Positions 1 to 7,385 of a stretch of DNA of 15,228 nucleotides are shown here, piece by piece. Position 1 is the first letter of the stretch. Every line of letters begins with the position of its first letter. The notes beneath the pieces are model-generated. The model was not told where the DNA came from. It was given only the letters and a program-made list of their open reading frames with translations, and did not search any database. The stretch comes from CAZDUS01 sp964508705 (GTDB taxonomy: Bacteria > Verrucomicrobiota > Kiritimatiellia > CAIKKV01 > CAITUY01), in NCBI GenBank assembly GCA_964508705.1, contig CAZDUS010000045.1, positions 1 through 15,228 on the forward strand. Reading direction: 5' to 3'. Both the position numbers and the translations under genes were made by a program.

Positions 1-1258
1 TGATCAGCCCGCCGCACGCCGGACATTTCCCATGCAGGTGTTCCGTCAGATCAAACGGAAGCGCATCGCTCTTTCGCTTGGCCAGCACCACTTCAACCAC
101 CGCCGGAATCACTTCCCCGGCCTTCTCAATGATCACCACGTCGCCAACCCGGATATCCTTCCGCTTAATCTCTTCCTCGTTGTGCAACGTCGCACGCGAA
201 ATGGTGGAACCCGCCAACGCCACTGGCTCCAATTCCGCCACCGGCGTCAACGTCCCTGTCCTGCCTACCTGCACCGTGATGGCGTTCAACACCGTCTGAG
301 CCTGTTCGTGCGAATACTTGTAGGCAATGGCATACCTCGGCGCCTTAGCCGTCGCTCCCAGCCGCTTCCACTGTCCAAGGTCGTTGACCTTGATCACCGC
401 CCCATCAATCTCATAGGGCAAGTCAGCCTCCATCCCGCGCAATTCCTCGGAATGGCGAATCACGTCCTCAATCCCCTCGCATACCCACCAGTGCGCCGGA
501 GTAGGAAGCCCCAGTTCACGCAACCCCTTCAACACCGCTTCCTGACTTTCAAACTCCATCCCCTCCATCGCCCCCACCGAATAAAATACAGCCGAGAGCG
601 GACGCCGCGCCACAACCTTGGAATCCAACTGTTTTAATGAACCCGCCGTCGCATTCCGGGGATTGGCAAAAGGCTCTTCGTCGTTCTTCACCCGCTCTTC
701 ATTAAGTCTGCGGAATCCCGCCACCGGCATGAACGCCTCGCCACGCACTTCAATAAAAGCAGGAATGCTCTTCCCGCTTAAACGGAGGGGAATTGCTCGG
801 ATCGTCTTGAGATTCTCTGTGATATCATCGCCAGTCGCGCCGTCACCCCTCGTCGTCCCCATCACCATCAGTCCGTGCTCATACCGGACGCTGATGGAAC
901 ATCCATCCACCTTGGGCTCGAGCACATAACTAAACGGCTCGCCCGGAAGCAACTTGCGCACACGTCCGTCAAACTCCCGCAACTCATCAAAGGAATATGT
1001 GTTATCAAGCGACATCATCGGCTTGATATGCCGCACACCATTGAATTCCTTGAGTGGCTCGCCACCCACTCGCTGCGTCGGGGAATCCACTGTCACCAAA
1101 CCGGGAAAACGCGCCTCAAGTTGCTTGAGCTCGTCATAAAGCCGATCATATTCCCGGTCGGAAATCTCCGGACGGGCCTCCACATAATACAGACGATTAT
1201 GCCGGTCAATAGCCGTTCGAAGACTATCAATTCGGCACCGTGCATCGGCTTCGTTCAT
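1..1258 (-). CDS. ligA: NAD-dependent DNA ligase LigA (3' end off the window)
   Basis: Replicative and repair ligase that seals nicks using NAD+ as adenylyl donor. About 419 codons are visible; the family is usually about 670 residues, so the rest of the zinc finger, the HhH domain and the BRCT domain lie beyond the left edge. The Ia/adenylation region is clear: HNRLYYVEARPEISDREYD near residues 20-38, SLDNTYS near 83-89, and the adenylation motif EPKVDG with the acceptor Lys at about 116. The OB-fold follows (VGRTGTLTPVAELEPV), and the first zinc-finger pair, CPACGG, is at about 412-417, at the window edge. The ATG at 1258 is preceded by AAGG at suitable spacing. The reading frame stays open upstream, but the Ia domain begins at this Met. 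It lies 41 bp downstream of the small Cys/His-rich gene, same strand, probably cotranscribed. Confidence 0.97.
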   Translation of the reverse strand, partial: MNEADARCRIDSLRTAIDRHNRLYYVEARPEISDREYDRLYDELKQLEARFPGLVTVDSPTQRVGGEPLKEFNGVRHIKPMMSLDNTYSFDELREFDGRVRKLLPGEPFSYVLEPKVDGCSISVRYEHGLMVMGTTRGDGATGDDITENLKTIRAIPLRLSGKSIPAFIEVRGEAFMPVAGFRRLNEERVKNDEEPFANPRNATAGSLKQLDSKVVARRPLSAVFYSVGAMEGMEFESQEAVLKGLRELGLPTPAHWWVCEGIEDVIRHSEELRGMEADLPYEIDGAVIKVNDLGQWKRLGATAKAPRYAIAYKYSHEQAQTVLNAITVQVGRTGTLTPVAELEPVALAGSTISRATLHNEEEIKRKDIRVGDVVIIEKAGEVIPAVVEVVLAKRKSDALPFDLTEHLHGKCPACGGLI

Positions 1259-1299
1259 ATCAGCCTTGGAGTGCGGTCCCGCCCGGCGGGAACGCCGCA

Positions 1300-1488
1300 T
1301 CAATCCTTCAACGGCATCGCATTACAGAGGTTCCCCTCGCGATCAGCCACCCGCCCGCAGTTGAAACAAATAAACTTGGGTGCCTTGGTGATCTGCTTGA
1401 TCTCGTCAAAATTCCCCTCGCTGGCCAACACACAAATGTGACCAGGATGCCCATGCTCATGCTTGCAGTCTTTTTTCTTGTCGATCAT
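1300..1488 (-). CDS. 62-residue Cys/His-rich small protein, probably metal-binding
   Basis: Uncharacterised small protein. The start is well supported: CAGGAG lies 7 nt before the ATG. Residues 8-19 form a dense cluster (C8, H10, H12, H14, H17, C19). A second group follows, C41-x2-C44 in FICFNCGRVAD, then C55 in NLC. The spacing suggests one or two zinc or other metal sites, with a short linker that is probably helical (EGNFDEIKQIT). I recall small proteins in anaerobes with a similar C-x-NCGRVA...NLC segment but no assigned function; this is memory, not a search. It sits between pgl and ligA in the same direction, so it may be cotranscribed with ligA. No signal peptide or membrane segment is seen, so it is probably cytoplasmic. 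Confidence 0.8.
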   Translation of the reverse strand: MIDKKKDCKHEHGHPGHICVLASEGNFDEIKQITKAPKFICFNCGRVADREGNLCNAMPLKD

Positions 1489-1543
1489 GTCGTATCTCCT
1501 GAATTTTCACCGGCAACCCGTGTCCCCGCAGTCGCCTTTTCTA

Positions 1544-2218
1544 TTACACAGTCCAAAGTTGAACACTCTTGGCCTCGTGGACCGCCATCCCCGCCGCACA
1601 TCGCTCCGGTTGTTTCAGCAGTGTCTCCACCGCTTTCTGCTTATCGACGCCCACGACAACAAAGATAAGCGTTTCCACCCGCTTTAACAAGTCAGGCGTT
1701 ACAGAAACCCTGTCGGGCTTTTCCGCTCGCCGTATACCCACCGCAAACGAGCCAACCCCGGCACCGACATCCTTTTCCGAAAACAGCGAGGCCGTGTGCC
1801 CATCAGCGCCCAACCCCAACAGCCCCACCGTAATGCGGCCACCCGACTTGATAAACCGTCCCAATGCCGCCCCATACTGCTCGCCCGCGCGTTTCAGCTC
1901 CAACCCGGTCTGCACCTTAAGCACTGACTCCTCTGCCATTCCCAGCGCCTGCACCAGGAACCGAGTGCTCCCGTAATTGCTCTCCAATGAAGCCTCCGGA
2001 ACCATCCGCTCATCGGAATACATGAGAAAAAAATCAGCCGCCGCCTTGATTCGTTTCCCTGCCAGCAATTCATAGATCGGCATCGGCGTCTTCCCGCCAG
2101 ACAACATGACCCCATGGGGTTTTCCAAAGGACTTGGTGATTTGAATGGCCAACAACTCCGTCACCGCCTGATACAAATCATCGCGGCTCCGAAATCGTTT
2201 TTCTCTTATCCCCGCCAT
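1544..2218 (-). CDS. pgl: 6-phosphogluconolactonase
   Basis: Hydrolyses 6-phosphoglucono-1,5-lactone to 6-phosphogluconate in the oxidative pentose phosphate pathway; cytoplasmic. The 224-residue product fits the family (about 220-260). Family motifs in order: LSGGKTP (residues 39-45), YSDERMVP (67-74), LGLGADGHTASLF (about 134-146), and RVSVTPDLL (about 160-168). The start chosen is the ATG at 2218, because GGAGG lies 7 nt upstream; a TTG one codon earlier is less likely. No zwf or gnd lies in the window, so the rest of the pathway must be elsewhere. It follows the DUF481 gene by 48 bp and precedes the small Cys/His-rich gene by 55 bp, same strand. Confidence 0.95.
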   Translation of the reverse strand: MAGIREKRFRSRDDLYQAVTELLAIQITKSFGKPHGVMLSGGKTPMPIYELLAGKRIKAAADFFLMYSDERMVPEASLESNYGSTRFLVQALGMAEESVLKVQTGLELKRAGEQYGAALGRFIKSGGRITVGLLGLGADGHTASLFSEKDVGAGVGSFAVGIRRAEKPDRVSVTPDLLKRVETLIFVVVGVDKQKAVETLLKQPERCAAGMAVHEAKSVQLWTV

Positions 2219-2266
2219 CAAACCACCTCCGTCCGTTTCCAGCCGAATATGATGATATGTGTATCC

Positions 2267-3007
2267 TTACAGTTTAACCGTCAGCCCGCCGATCAGTGTT
2301 AAGTCATTATCCTTCTTATTCGGCGCGGGCGTGCTGTCGTACTTGTCTTGTATCGCCAACCGCAAACCCATCCGCGAGTTCATCATCGCTTCGACCCCAA
2401 CTTCCGCATTAAGCAGGTAGTCATCAAACCCCTCAAGTGATGGCAGGTATTCCACCGACTCATACACTTTCCCGTTATCGCTAATTTTGACCGAATACCG
2501 CTGGGCCAGTCTTAGCGCCATTGTGTCGTCCTCTTCACCCGCCACTTTCTCCTGGATATACACCACACCAGTCTCGCCCGACAGCTTCTGCTTTTCGTCG
2601 CTTACAAAATACCGACCAACACCGGGACCCACCATCAACCGGTGATCAATTTCCGCAATCTCGTCATTCCTCAGCTCACCGTTCAGATAGCCGTAATCCC
2701 TATCGCTCCACAGCCGCCTGTATTCAGCAAACGCCCGCGCATTCTGCACGTTGGAGTCCATCTTCTTCGTGCCATTCGTCTGTACGGTTTCCGTCTCCCC
2801 ATAATTCGCCTCGATCCCGAGCCTCGCCTCGTTCTGTCCCTGCTTGGTCTCGGAAACAATACTCCCATCGAGCAATGTCGACTCCGTGTTCCCCCGCGAC
2901 AGATTTGCCCCAAGCCCAGCACTGGTGTCCCATACCGGCGCCTTCTTCTCTTCAGCCAACACGCTCACCGCAACCAGACAAATCCCCGTCATAATCATTT
3001 TTTTCAT
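2267..3007 (-). CDS. DUF481 (YdiY-like) outer-membrane beta-barrel protein
   Basis: A 246-residue exported protein of the DUF481 family, often labelled putative salt-induced outer membrane protein; its molecular role is unknown. It starts with a signal peptide (MKKMIMTGICLVAVSVLA, cleavage after Ala18), followed by alternating beta-strand segments typical of a small barrel. The family's early motif is visible: a GLGANLSRGNTEST stretch at about 31-44. Further on are GPGVGRYF and a closing LTLIGGLTVKL ending in an aromatic-poor strand. The start is supported by a purine-rich AAAGGAAAGGAA upstream. It begins 21 bp after mscL on the same strand. An osmotic link with mscL is tempting but is inference from position only. 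Confidence 0.85.
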   Translation of the reverse strand: MKKMIMTGICLVAVSVLAEEKKAPVWDTSAGLGANLSRGNTESTLLDGSIVSETKQGQNEARLGIEANYGETETVQTNGTKKMDSNVQNARAFAEYRRLWSDRDYGYLNGELRNDEIAEIDHRLMVGPGVGRYFVSDEKQKLSGETGVVYIQEKVAGEEDDTMALRLAQRYSVKISDNGKVYESVEYLPSLEGFDDYLLNAEVGVEAMMNSRMGLRLAIQDKYDSTPAPNKKDNDLTLIGGLTVKL

Positions 3008-3028
3008 TTTTGTTCCTTTCCTTTACAT

Positions 3029-3445
3029 TCACTTCTTCAACAAATCCCTAATTTCCGTCAGCAGTTTCACATCTTCCGGGGTCGCGGGTGCCGCCGCCTT
3101 TGCTTCTTCTTTCCGCTTTAAGGCATTCACACCCTTGATCATCATGAAGATCGCAAAGGCCACGATCACAAAGTTGATTACCGCATTGATAAACAAGCCG
3201 TAATTGATCGTCGCCACGCCAGCTTCCTTCGCTTTGGCCAAAGTCTCATACGTCCCGCCGCCAATCACCACAAACAACTCGGCGAAATCCACGCCCCCGG
3301 TCAACTTTCCAATTGGCGGCATCAGGACATCTGTCACCAGCGAAGAAACTATCTTGCCGAAGGCTCCTCCAATGATCACACCCACCGCCATATCCATAAC
3401 ATTCCCCCGCACGGCAAACTCTTTGAATTCTTTCGTCAGGCTCAT
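3029..3445 (-). CDS. mscL: Large-conductance mechanosensitive channel MscL
   Basis: Pentameric inner-membrane channel that opens under membrane tension to release solutes during hypo-osmotic shock. The 138-residue product has the full family layout: N-terminal amphipathic helix MSLTKEFKEFAVRGNVMDMA, TM1 with VGVIIGGAFGKIVSSLVTDVLMPP, a periplasmic loop containing GGVDF, TM2 NYGLFINAVINFVIVAFAIF, and a charged C-terminal helix (TEIRDLLKK). The Met at 3445 was chosen because homologues begin with this M-S/L-x-K-E-F-K-E-F segment and AAGGA lies upstream; an in-frame ATG at 3478 would add 11 unsupported residues. It is the first gene of the leftward run mscL-DUF481-pgl-small protein-ligA. Confidence 0.96.
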   Translation of the reverse strand: MSLTKEFKEFAVRGNVMDMAVGVIIGGAFGKIVSSLVTDVLMPPIGKLTGGVDFAELFVVIGGGTYETLAKAKEAGVATINYGLFINAVINFVIVAFAIFMMIKGVNALKRKEEAKAAAPATPEDVKLLTEIRDLLKK

Positions 3446-3667
3446 CGCTATCCATCCTTTCCCGGCCATCAGCCGCAACGTTTAGACGCAAGGTCATCAT
3501 ACACGCCGCCCCCACCAGATCAAGCCCGCTCACACCTTAAATTAGGGCACATATGCGAGTTTTGGTGAAGATTTCCTCTTTGCAGGGGGTGTCTCCTATT
3601 GGCTTCCTCTTCAATCCTTCTTCGTGTCACTCGTGATCTTCGTGGTTAACTCACCCAGTCTCAAGTC
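3446..3667. other. Spacer between the propeller gene and mscL
   Basis: About 220 bp with no convincing coding sequence. It presumably holds the promoter of the mscL-led run, but I cannot point to a clear -35/-10 pair. Its only recognisable structure is the three-unit nonamer array at 3618-3652. Confidence 0.5.
3618..3652 (+). repeat. TTCGTG nonamer array, copy 1
   Basis: Three 9-nt units each ending in TCGTG (TTCTTCGTG first, ATCTTCGTG last), then the tail GTTAACTC. Same family and same strand as the arrays at 5951, 7343 and 10481. Here the flanking genes are both on the minus strand. Confidence 0.8.
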
Positions 3668-4819
3668 TTACTGAATTCTGACTTCTGACTTCTGCAATTC
3701 CGCCCTCTTCCCTCTGAACGCATACACGCAGCCATCATCCGCGCCCAGCAGGATCATACCCCGCAACACAGCCGGCGCCGTCTTGATCGCCGCACCAATC
3801 TCATACGACCACAACAATTTCCCATCTTCAAGATTCACGACCCTCACCCGCCCGTCATCTCCCCCGAAAATCACCTGCCCGCCCGCGATCACCGGCGAGC
3901 TATCCACATCTCCGCTTGCAGGAAAATTCCACACCTCCACCCCCTCGATGCTGTTCACGCAATGCACCCTCATGTCCCGCGCGCCAAACACCACCCGCCG
4001 CCCCGACACCGCCGGCACGGAAAACACCGGGGCCCCCTCCCGCTCCAGCCTCCACACCGTCTTCCCGTCCCGAAGCTCCACACACAGGAATTCATTCCCG
4101 AAATGACCAAGATACGCCCGCCCTTCCGACACCGCCGGTGACCCCGGAATATACGAGTTTAATTTTATTTCCCGCTCAACCACTCCCGTCGCCGCGTCAA
4201 CCACCCGCAACGCCATGTCGCATCCACCAAATACAACCTTCCCATCCCACACCGCCGCCGTGCCGTTGATGAATCCGCCCGCCGGAACTTTCCAAACATT
4301 TGTCCCGGTCACCGCGTCAAACGCATACAAGAACTCATCATAACTTCCGACAATCACCAACCGCTGACTGGCATTCGTCAACGTCACCACATTTGCGGAG
4401 CCGACAATCTTCCCCTTGGTCTTCGCCGTCCATCGGATAGCGCCCGTCACCACATCCAGCGCGTACAGCACACCGTCAGCGGCCCCCGCATAAACCAAGC
4501 CACCGACAACAAGCGGCGCCGCCTCCACCCCGCCACCAACAACCGTAGTCCACAGATTGCTCCCGTCCGCCAGATTCACGGCCCGCACCCGCGCATCCTC
4601 CGACCCGAAAAACACTCGCTCCCCTTCCACCACCGGCGATGAGCGAACACTATCCCCCGTCTTGACCACCCAAACCCGTTCCATCGGCAACTGCACTGGG
4701 GCCCCTGCCACTCCAACCAGTTCCGGACTCCCCCGGAAGCTTGTCCAATCCTCGGCAGAACACACCATCCCGCCCAAACAAACCAACCCACACACCAGCA
4801 GTTGCACCATAGTTTTCAT
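3668..4819 (-). CDS. Exported PQQ-like (BamB-type) beta-propeller protein
   Basis: A 383-residue secreted repeat protein. A signal peptide (MKTMVQLLVCGLVCLGGMVC, then SAED) is followed by W-x-S-F-R-G, typical of proteins that begin a PQQ-like propeller. About seven repeats follow, each of the form V-x-V/A-x-D/N-x-x-D/T-G-x-x-x-W, for example VNLADGSNLW, LDVVTGAIRW, FDAVTGTNVW and VNLEDGKLLW, with the last strand VYAFRGK. The fold is the one used by BamB and by quinoprotein dehydrogenases. I see no dehydrogenase-specific catalytic features, so a structural or binding role is more likely. The ATG at 4819 has GAGGTGG upstream; a more upstream ATG at 4840 has no such support. The last eight residues and the stop are encoded by a heptamer array (3669-3696), so the native C-terminus was probably different. 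Divergent from the L,D-transpeptidase gene. Confidence 0.87.
   Translation of the reverse strand: MKTMVQLLVCGLVCLGGMVCSAEDWTSFRGSPELVGVAGAPVQLPMERVWVVKTGDSVRSSPVVEGERVFFGSEDARVRAVNLADGSNLWTTVVGGGVEAAPLVVGGLVYAGAADGVLYALDVVTGAIRWTAKTKGKIVGSANVVTLTNASQRLVIVGSYDEFLYAFDAVTGTNVWKVPAGGFINGTAAVWDGKVVFGGCDMALRVVDAATGVVEREIKLNSYIPGSPAVSEGRAYLGHFGNEFLCVELRDGKTVWRLEREGAPVFSVPAVSGRRVVFGARDMRVHCVNSIEGVEVWNFPASGDVDSSPVIAGGQVIFGGDDGRVRVVNLEDGKLLWSYEIGAAIKTAPAVLRGMILLGADDGCVYAFRGKRAELQKSEVRIQ
3669..3696 (+). repeat. Heptamer array TTCTGAC inside the propeller gene 3' end
   Basis: Four 7-nt units: two perfect TTCTGAC copies (3676-3689) flanked by degenerate ones (TACTGAA before, TTCTGCA after). Read on the minus strand it encodes the C-terminal LQKSEVRIQ of the propeller protein and its TAA stop. 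Confidence 0.8.
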
Positions 4820-4840
4820 TCCCACCTCACAATTTACCAT

Positions 4841-4867
4841 CCGTCAGATCTGTCCGATCCATCAGAT
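4841..4867 (+). repeat. Nonamer array, consensus CCGTCAGAT
   Basis: Three 9-nt units in the divergent spacer between the propeller gene and the L,D-transpeptidase gene: CCGTCAGAT first, CCATCAGAT last, with a more diverged middle unit ending CGAT. It lies where both promoters should be, but no clear promoter elements can be named in this 90-bp spacer. Confidence 0.7.
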
Positions 4868-4928
4868 TTGCCTCATCATCCGTAATTTACTCTCGCAGAG
4901 AAACATTTTTTTCGTTATCAGTGTCCGC

Positions 4929-5918
4929 ATGGTTTTGCATGGCTGTTATCTCAGAAACAATCTGTCCCTAACCTCCACCCTGCTTTCCCTCACCATCCTT
5001 GCCATGCTTCCCCCCTCCTCGCTCGCCCAGACCTCAACCACGGCGCGCCTGTTCGAAATCGCCACTCTGCAATCCGCCTTGGATCGGAACGGCTTCGGCG
5101 TCGGATTCATCGATGGCCGTGACGGCGCTCGCACTCGCGGCGCCCTGCTGGACTACTGCCGCGCCGCCGGACTCTCCGAGGAAGAGGGCCGCCGCCAACT
5201 CCTGGCCGATGCCCCCTCACTCACAACTACCTACCCCATCACCCAGTCGGACCTCAATACGGTCGGACGCGCCCCCGTCGACTGGCTCGAAGCCTCCGTG
5301 GAGCCCGCCATGGCTTTCACCTCGCTCGATGAGTCCCTCTCCGAAAAGTTCCATGTTTCGCGCCCGTTCCTCGCCCGCCTGAACCCCGGCATCACCAACT
5401 GGAATTCCGTCTCCATCGGACAATCCGTCAACATCCCCACACCCCGCCCTGCATCCTGGGCCCCCTCCGCCAGTCGCCTGGAAGTCGACTGCGGCGCCTG
5501 CCGTGTACGCGCCTTCGACGCCGACGATCTTCTCGTCGCCTCATTCCCCTGTTCCATTGCCAAGGACCTGAAACGCGTTCCCACTGGCGAGCTTGTCCTC
5601 GTGGCCTTCGCGCCAAATCCAAATTACACCTTCGACCCAGTCAACTTCCCGGAATCCGCCCGCGCCCAGGAAATAGGAAGGAAACTCATCCTTCCCCCCG
5701 GCCCGAACAATCCCGTCGGCGTGTATTGGATCAGTCTCAGCCAACCCGGCTTTGGAATTCATGGGACCCCAAAACCCGAAACCATAGGCCGCCCTGAATC
5801 CCACGGTTGTTTCCGCATGACCAATTGGGACATCATCACATTGGCCCGCATGGTCACCGCAGGCACCCCAGTCCGCATCACCACCCCACCCCAACCAACA
5901 GCACCAGCCACCCCATAA
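4929..5918 (+). CDS. Exported L,D-transpeptidase with PG-binding-like and LysM domains
   Basis: Periplasmic YkuD-family enzyme that forms 3-3 peptidoglycan cross-links or attaches proteins to peptidoglycan. From the ATG at 4929 it has 329 residues. The N-terminus is hydrophobic (LTSTLLSLTILAMLPPSSLA, cleavage near AQ-T). Next comes a peptidoglycan-binding-like helical segment (LFEIATLQSALDRNGFGVGF, about 42-61), then a LysM-like stretch ending VSIGQSVNIP. The YkuD domain carries HGTPKPETIG followed by SHGCFRM: His278, Ser291, His292, Gly293 and catalytic Cys294. The frame stays open far upstream, but that part is antisense to the propeller gene, so it was excluded. The ribosome binding site is weak. 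The product ends in a Pro-rich tail. Confidence 0.92.
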   Translation: MVLHGCYLRNNLSLTSTLLSLTILAMLPPSSLAQTSTTARLFEIATLQSALDRNGFGVGFIDGRDGARTRGALLDYCRAAGLSEEEGRRQLLADAPSLTTTYPITQSDLNTVGRAPVDWLEASVEPAMAFTSLDESLSEKFHVSRPFLARLNPGITNWNSVSIGQSVNIPTPRPASWAPSASRLEVDCGACRVRAFDADDLLVASFPCSIAKDLKRVPTGELVLVAFAPNPNYTFDPVNFPESARAQEIGRKLILPPGPNNPVGVYWISLSQPGFGIHGTPKPETIGRPESHGCFRMTNWDIITLARMVTAGTPVRITTPPQPTAPATP

Positions 5919-5950
5919 AAACCCGTCCAATTACCCGCCTCCTATTCACC

Positions 5951-5986
5951 CCTTTCGTGCTTTTCGCGCATTTCGTAGTTTCACTC
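5951..5986 (+). repeat. TTCGTG nonamer array, copy 2
   Basis: Three 9-nt units (CCTTTCGTG, then a TTTTCGCG-type unit and a TTTCGTA-type unit) followed by GTTTCACTC. Same strand as the other copies; here both flanking genes are on the plus strand. Confidence 0.8.
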
Positions 5987-6016
5987 CCCGATCCCTTCTG
6001 AATTTAAATTCCTCTT

Positions 6017-6040
6017 TTCATAATTCATCCTTCATAATTC
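6017..6040 (+). repeat. Heptamer array TTCATAA
   Basis: Three and a half 7-nt units: TTCATAA, TTCATCC, TTCATAA, then TTC. In the spacer before crcB. Confidence 0.75.
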
Positions 6041-6053
6041 TCCCCACTCCCCT

Positions 6054-6070
6054 CCTGAACCCTGAACCCT
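6054..6070 (+). repeat. Heptamer array CCTGAAC
   Basis: Two perfect CCTGAAC units and a partial third. It lies 13 bp after the TTCATAA array, so this one spacer carries three unrelated arrays. Confidence 0.7.
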
Positions 6071-6132
6071 CCCCCCGCCCCCAATCACTTCCACTCTCGA
6101 CTTTACCCGCCCCTCTTGTTACCGATATCCAC

Positions 6133-6531
6133 ATGTTTGAACGCTTTCTTCCCTTTCTTCTAGTCGGTGCTGGCGGCCTTGTCGGCAGCGTCTGCCGCTA
6201 CGGCATGACCTTGCTTCTGGCAGGCACATCCTCGATCACCACACCTCTCGGCACATTCGCATCCAACGTCGCCGGTTGCCTTATCATCGGCATCATCACA
6301 GAAATCGCCACCATCGGGGAACTCATCAGCCCCGCCACCCGCCTGCTTCTCGCCACTGGCTTCTGCGGCGGATTCACCACCCTGTCCTCACTCATCCACG
6401 AGCTCGCCATGATGATCAAGGTCGGCCACTGGTTTTACGCCCTGCTTTACCTCAACGGCACCCTGATTGGCGCGGCTCTGGCTTTCATGCTGGGCGCCGC
6501 CTTCGTCAAAGTCTCCCTGCGTCTTGCATAA
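6133..6531 (+). CDS. crcB: CrcB/FluC fluoride channel with altered Phe box
   Basis: Dual-topology, dimeric membrane channel that exports fluoride. The 132-residue product has four hydrophobic segments and the family signatures GGLVGSVCRYG (14-24, Arg22), PLGTFASNVAGC (38-49, Asn45) and GFCGGFTTLSSL (76-87). In studied FluC channels the last motif reads TTFSTF, and its two phenylalanines line the pore; here both positions are Leu (84 and 87). The fold and remaining motifs argue it is still a family member, but conduction may differ. The ribosome binding site is weak. It precedes cbiR by only 17 bp, so it is probably cotranscribed with the cobamide genes despite the unrelated function. Confidence 0.93.
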   Translation: MFERFLPFLLVGAGGLVGSVCRYGMTLLLAGTSSITTPLGTFASNVAGCLIIGIITEIATIGELISPATRLLLATGFCGGFTTLSSLIHELAMMIKVGHWFYALLYLNGTLIGAALAFMLGAAFVKVSLRLA

Positions 6532-6548
6532 CCCCCCCCTCATCAACC

Positions 6549-7373
6549 ATGACCTCCCCCTTCCCACCCCTCCCGAAACCCACGAAACCACTCCCCTTCC
6601 GACTCGGCGTAACCTCCTACGTCTACCCCGACGCCCTCCTCCCGAACGTTCGCGCACTCGCCCCGATCGCCAATGATATCGAATTGGTTTTCTTCGAATC
6701 AGGAGACGACTCAAACCTGCCATCCCCATCCGAAATCAACGAGCTGGCGGCCCTCGCCCGGGAACACTCCTTAACCTATACAGTCCACTTCCCCATCGAT
6801 AAAGCACTCGGCAGTCCTTCGTGCGATGAACGTCTGTTTACCCTCAACCGCATGCTCCGCATCATGGATGTCTGTCGCCCGCTGAACCCGCACGGCTGGA
6901 TACTCCACCTCGATGGCATCTCCCCATCCGACACTCCCGAACGTGTCGCCGAATGGCAACGCGATCTGCGCCCGCTCGTCGCCCGCCTCTGGTCCGCCGC
7001 GAATGATCCCTCCCTGCTCTGCATCGAAAATCTGGGCTACCCTTTCGACTGGTGCCAGCCCATCCTTGACCTCGCCCCATTCGGACACTGCCTCGACATC
7101 GGACACCTCTGGCAGATGAACTACGACTGGCGCGCCCATGTGCGCGAGTATTTCCCCTCCACCCGTATCATCCACCTCTACGGGGCCGACAACACCAGCC
7201 GTCATCATGCGCTCACCATCACACCGGCGCCCCTCGCCGGCGAATTCCTCTCCGCCATCACCGGCTACTCCGGCGTCCTCACGCTGGAAACCTTCGGTTA
7301 TGATGACACCCACGCCTCCATCAACCGTCTGATTGAAATATTTTCTTCGTGCCCTTCGCGGTCTTCGTGGTAA
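6549..7373 (+). CDS. cbiR: Cobamide remodelling phosphodiesterase CbiR (TIM-barrel, AP-endonuclease family)
   Basis: A 274-residue TIM-barrel protein of the AP endonuclease/xylose isomerase-like superfamily. The family member CbiR, described in Akkermansia muciniphila, hydrolyses the phosphodiester of cobamides, opening the nucleotide loop so that the lower ligand can be exchanged. Candidate metal-binding acidic and His residues lie at the barrel strand ends: E50 (VFFES), H80 (YTVHFP), H120 (ILHLDG), E160 (CIENLGYPFDW), D183 and H186 (LDIGH), H209 (IIHLYG) and E257 (LTLETFG). The assignment rests on this pattern plus the cobU gene 12 bp downstream; a generic sugar phosphate isomerase/epimerase remains possible. 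The start is the ATG at 6549. The last nine residues (SSCPSRSSW) and the TAA stop come from a nonamer array. Confidence 0.83.
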   Translation: MTSPFPPLPKPTKPLPFRLGVTSYVYPDALLPNVRALAPIANDIELVFFESGDDSNLPSPSEINELAALAREHSLTYTVHFPIDKALGSPSCDERLFTLNRMLRIMDVCRPLNPHGWILHLDGISPSDTPERVAEWQRDLRPLVARLWSAANDPSLLCIENLGYPFDWCQPILDLAPFGHCLDIGHLWQMNYDWRAHVREYFPSTRIIHLYGADNTSRHHALTITPAPLAGEFLSAITGYSGVLTLETFGYDDTHASINRLIEIFSSCPSRSSW

Positions 7374-7378
7374 AGCTC
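7343..7378 (+). repeat. TTCGTG nonamer array, copy 3 (3' end of cbiR)
   Basis: Three 9-nt units (TTCTTCGTG, CCCTTCGCG, then one ending CTTCGTG) followed by GTAAAGCTC. Because nine is a multiple of three, it encodes a periodic tail in CbiR (S-S-C, P-S-R, S-S-W), and the TAA stop lies in the conserved tail of the array. Confidence 0.85.
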
Positions 7379-7385
7379 TACCCCC

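Larger units (their letters stand above)
5919..6132. other. Spacer between the L,D-transpeptidase gene and crcB
   Basis: About 214 bp, pyrimidine-rich on the plus strand and non-coding. It contains three different short tandem arrays (5951-5986, 6017-6040, 6054-6070). I looked for a fluoride riboswitch upstream of crcB and saw no GGNGAUGG-type core. Confidence 0.5.

Noticed and set aside
4557..4928. 124-codon upstream extension of the L,D-transpeptidase gene
   Set aside because: It is antisense to the propeller gene and would bury the signal peptide. The ATG at 4929 places a hydrophobic leader at the N-terminus.
5987..6132. Fluoride or cobalamin riboswitch upstream of crcB-cbiR-cobU
   Set aside because: No GGNGAUGG-type fluoride core and no B12-box-like sequence could be found. 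The region is low-complexity pyrimidine-rich sequence and tandem repeats.
6276..6548. Upstream in-frame extension of cbiR through crcB
   Set aside because: It overlaps crcB in another frame and reads as low-complexity His/Arg. The Met at 6549 begins just before the first barrel strand.
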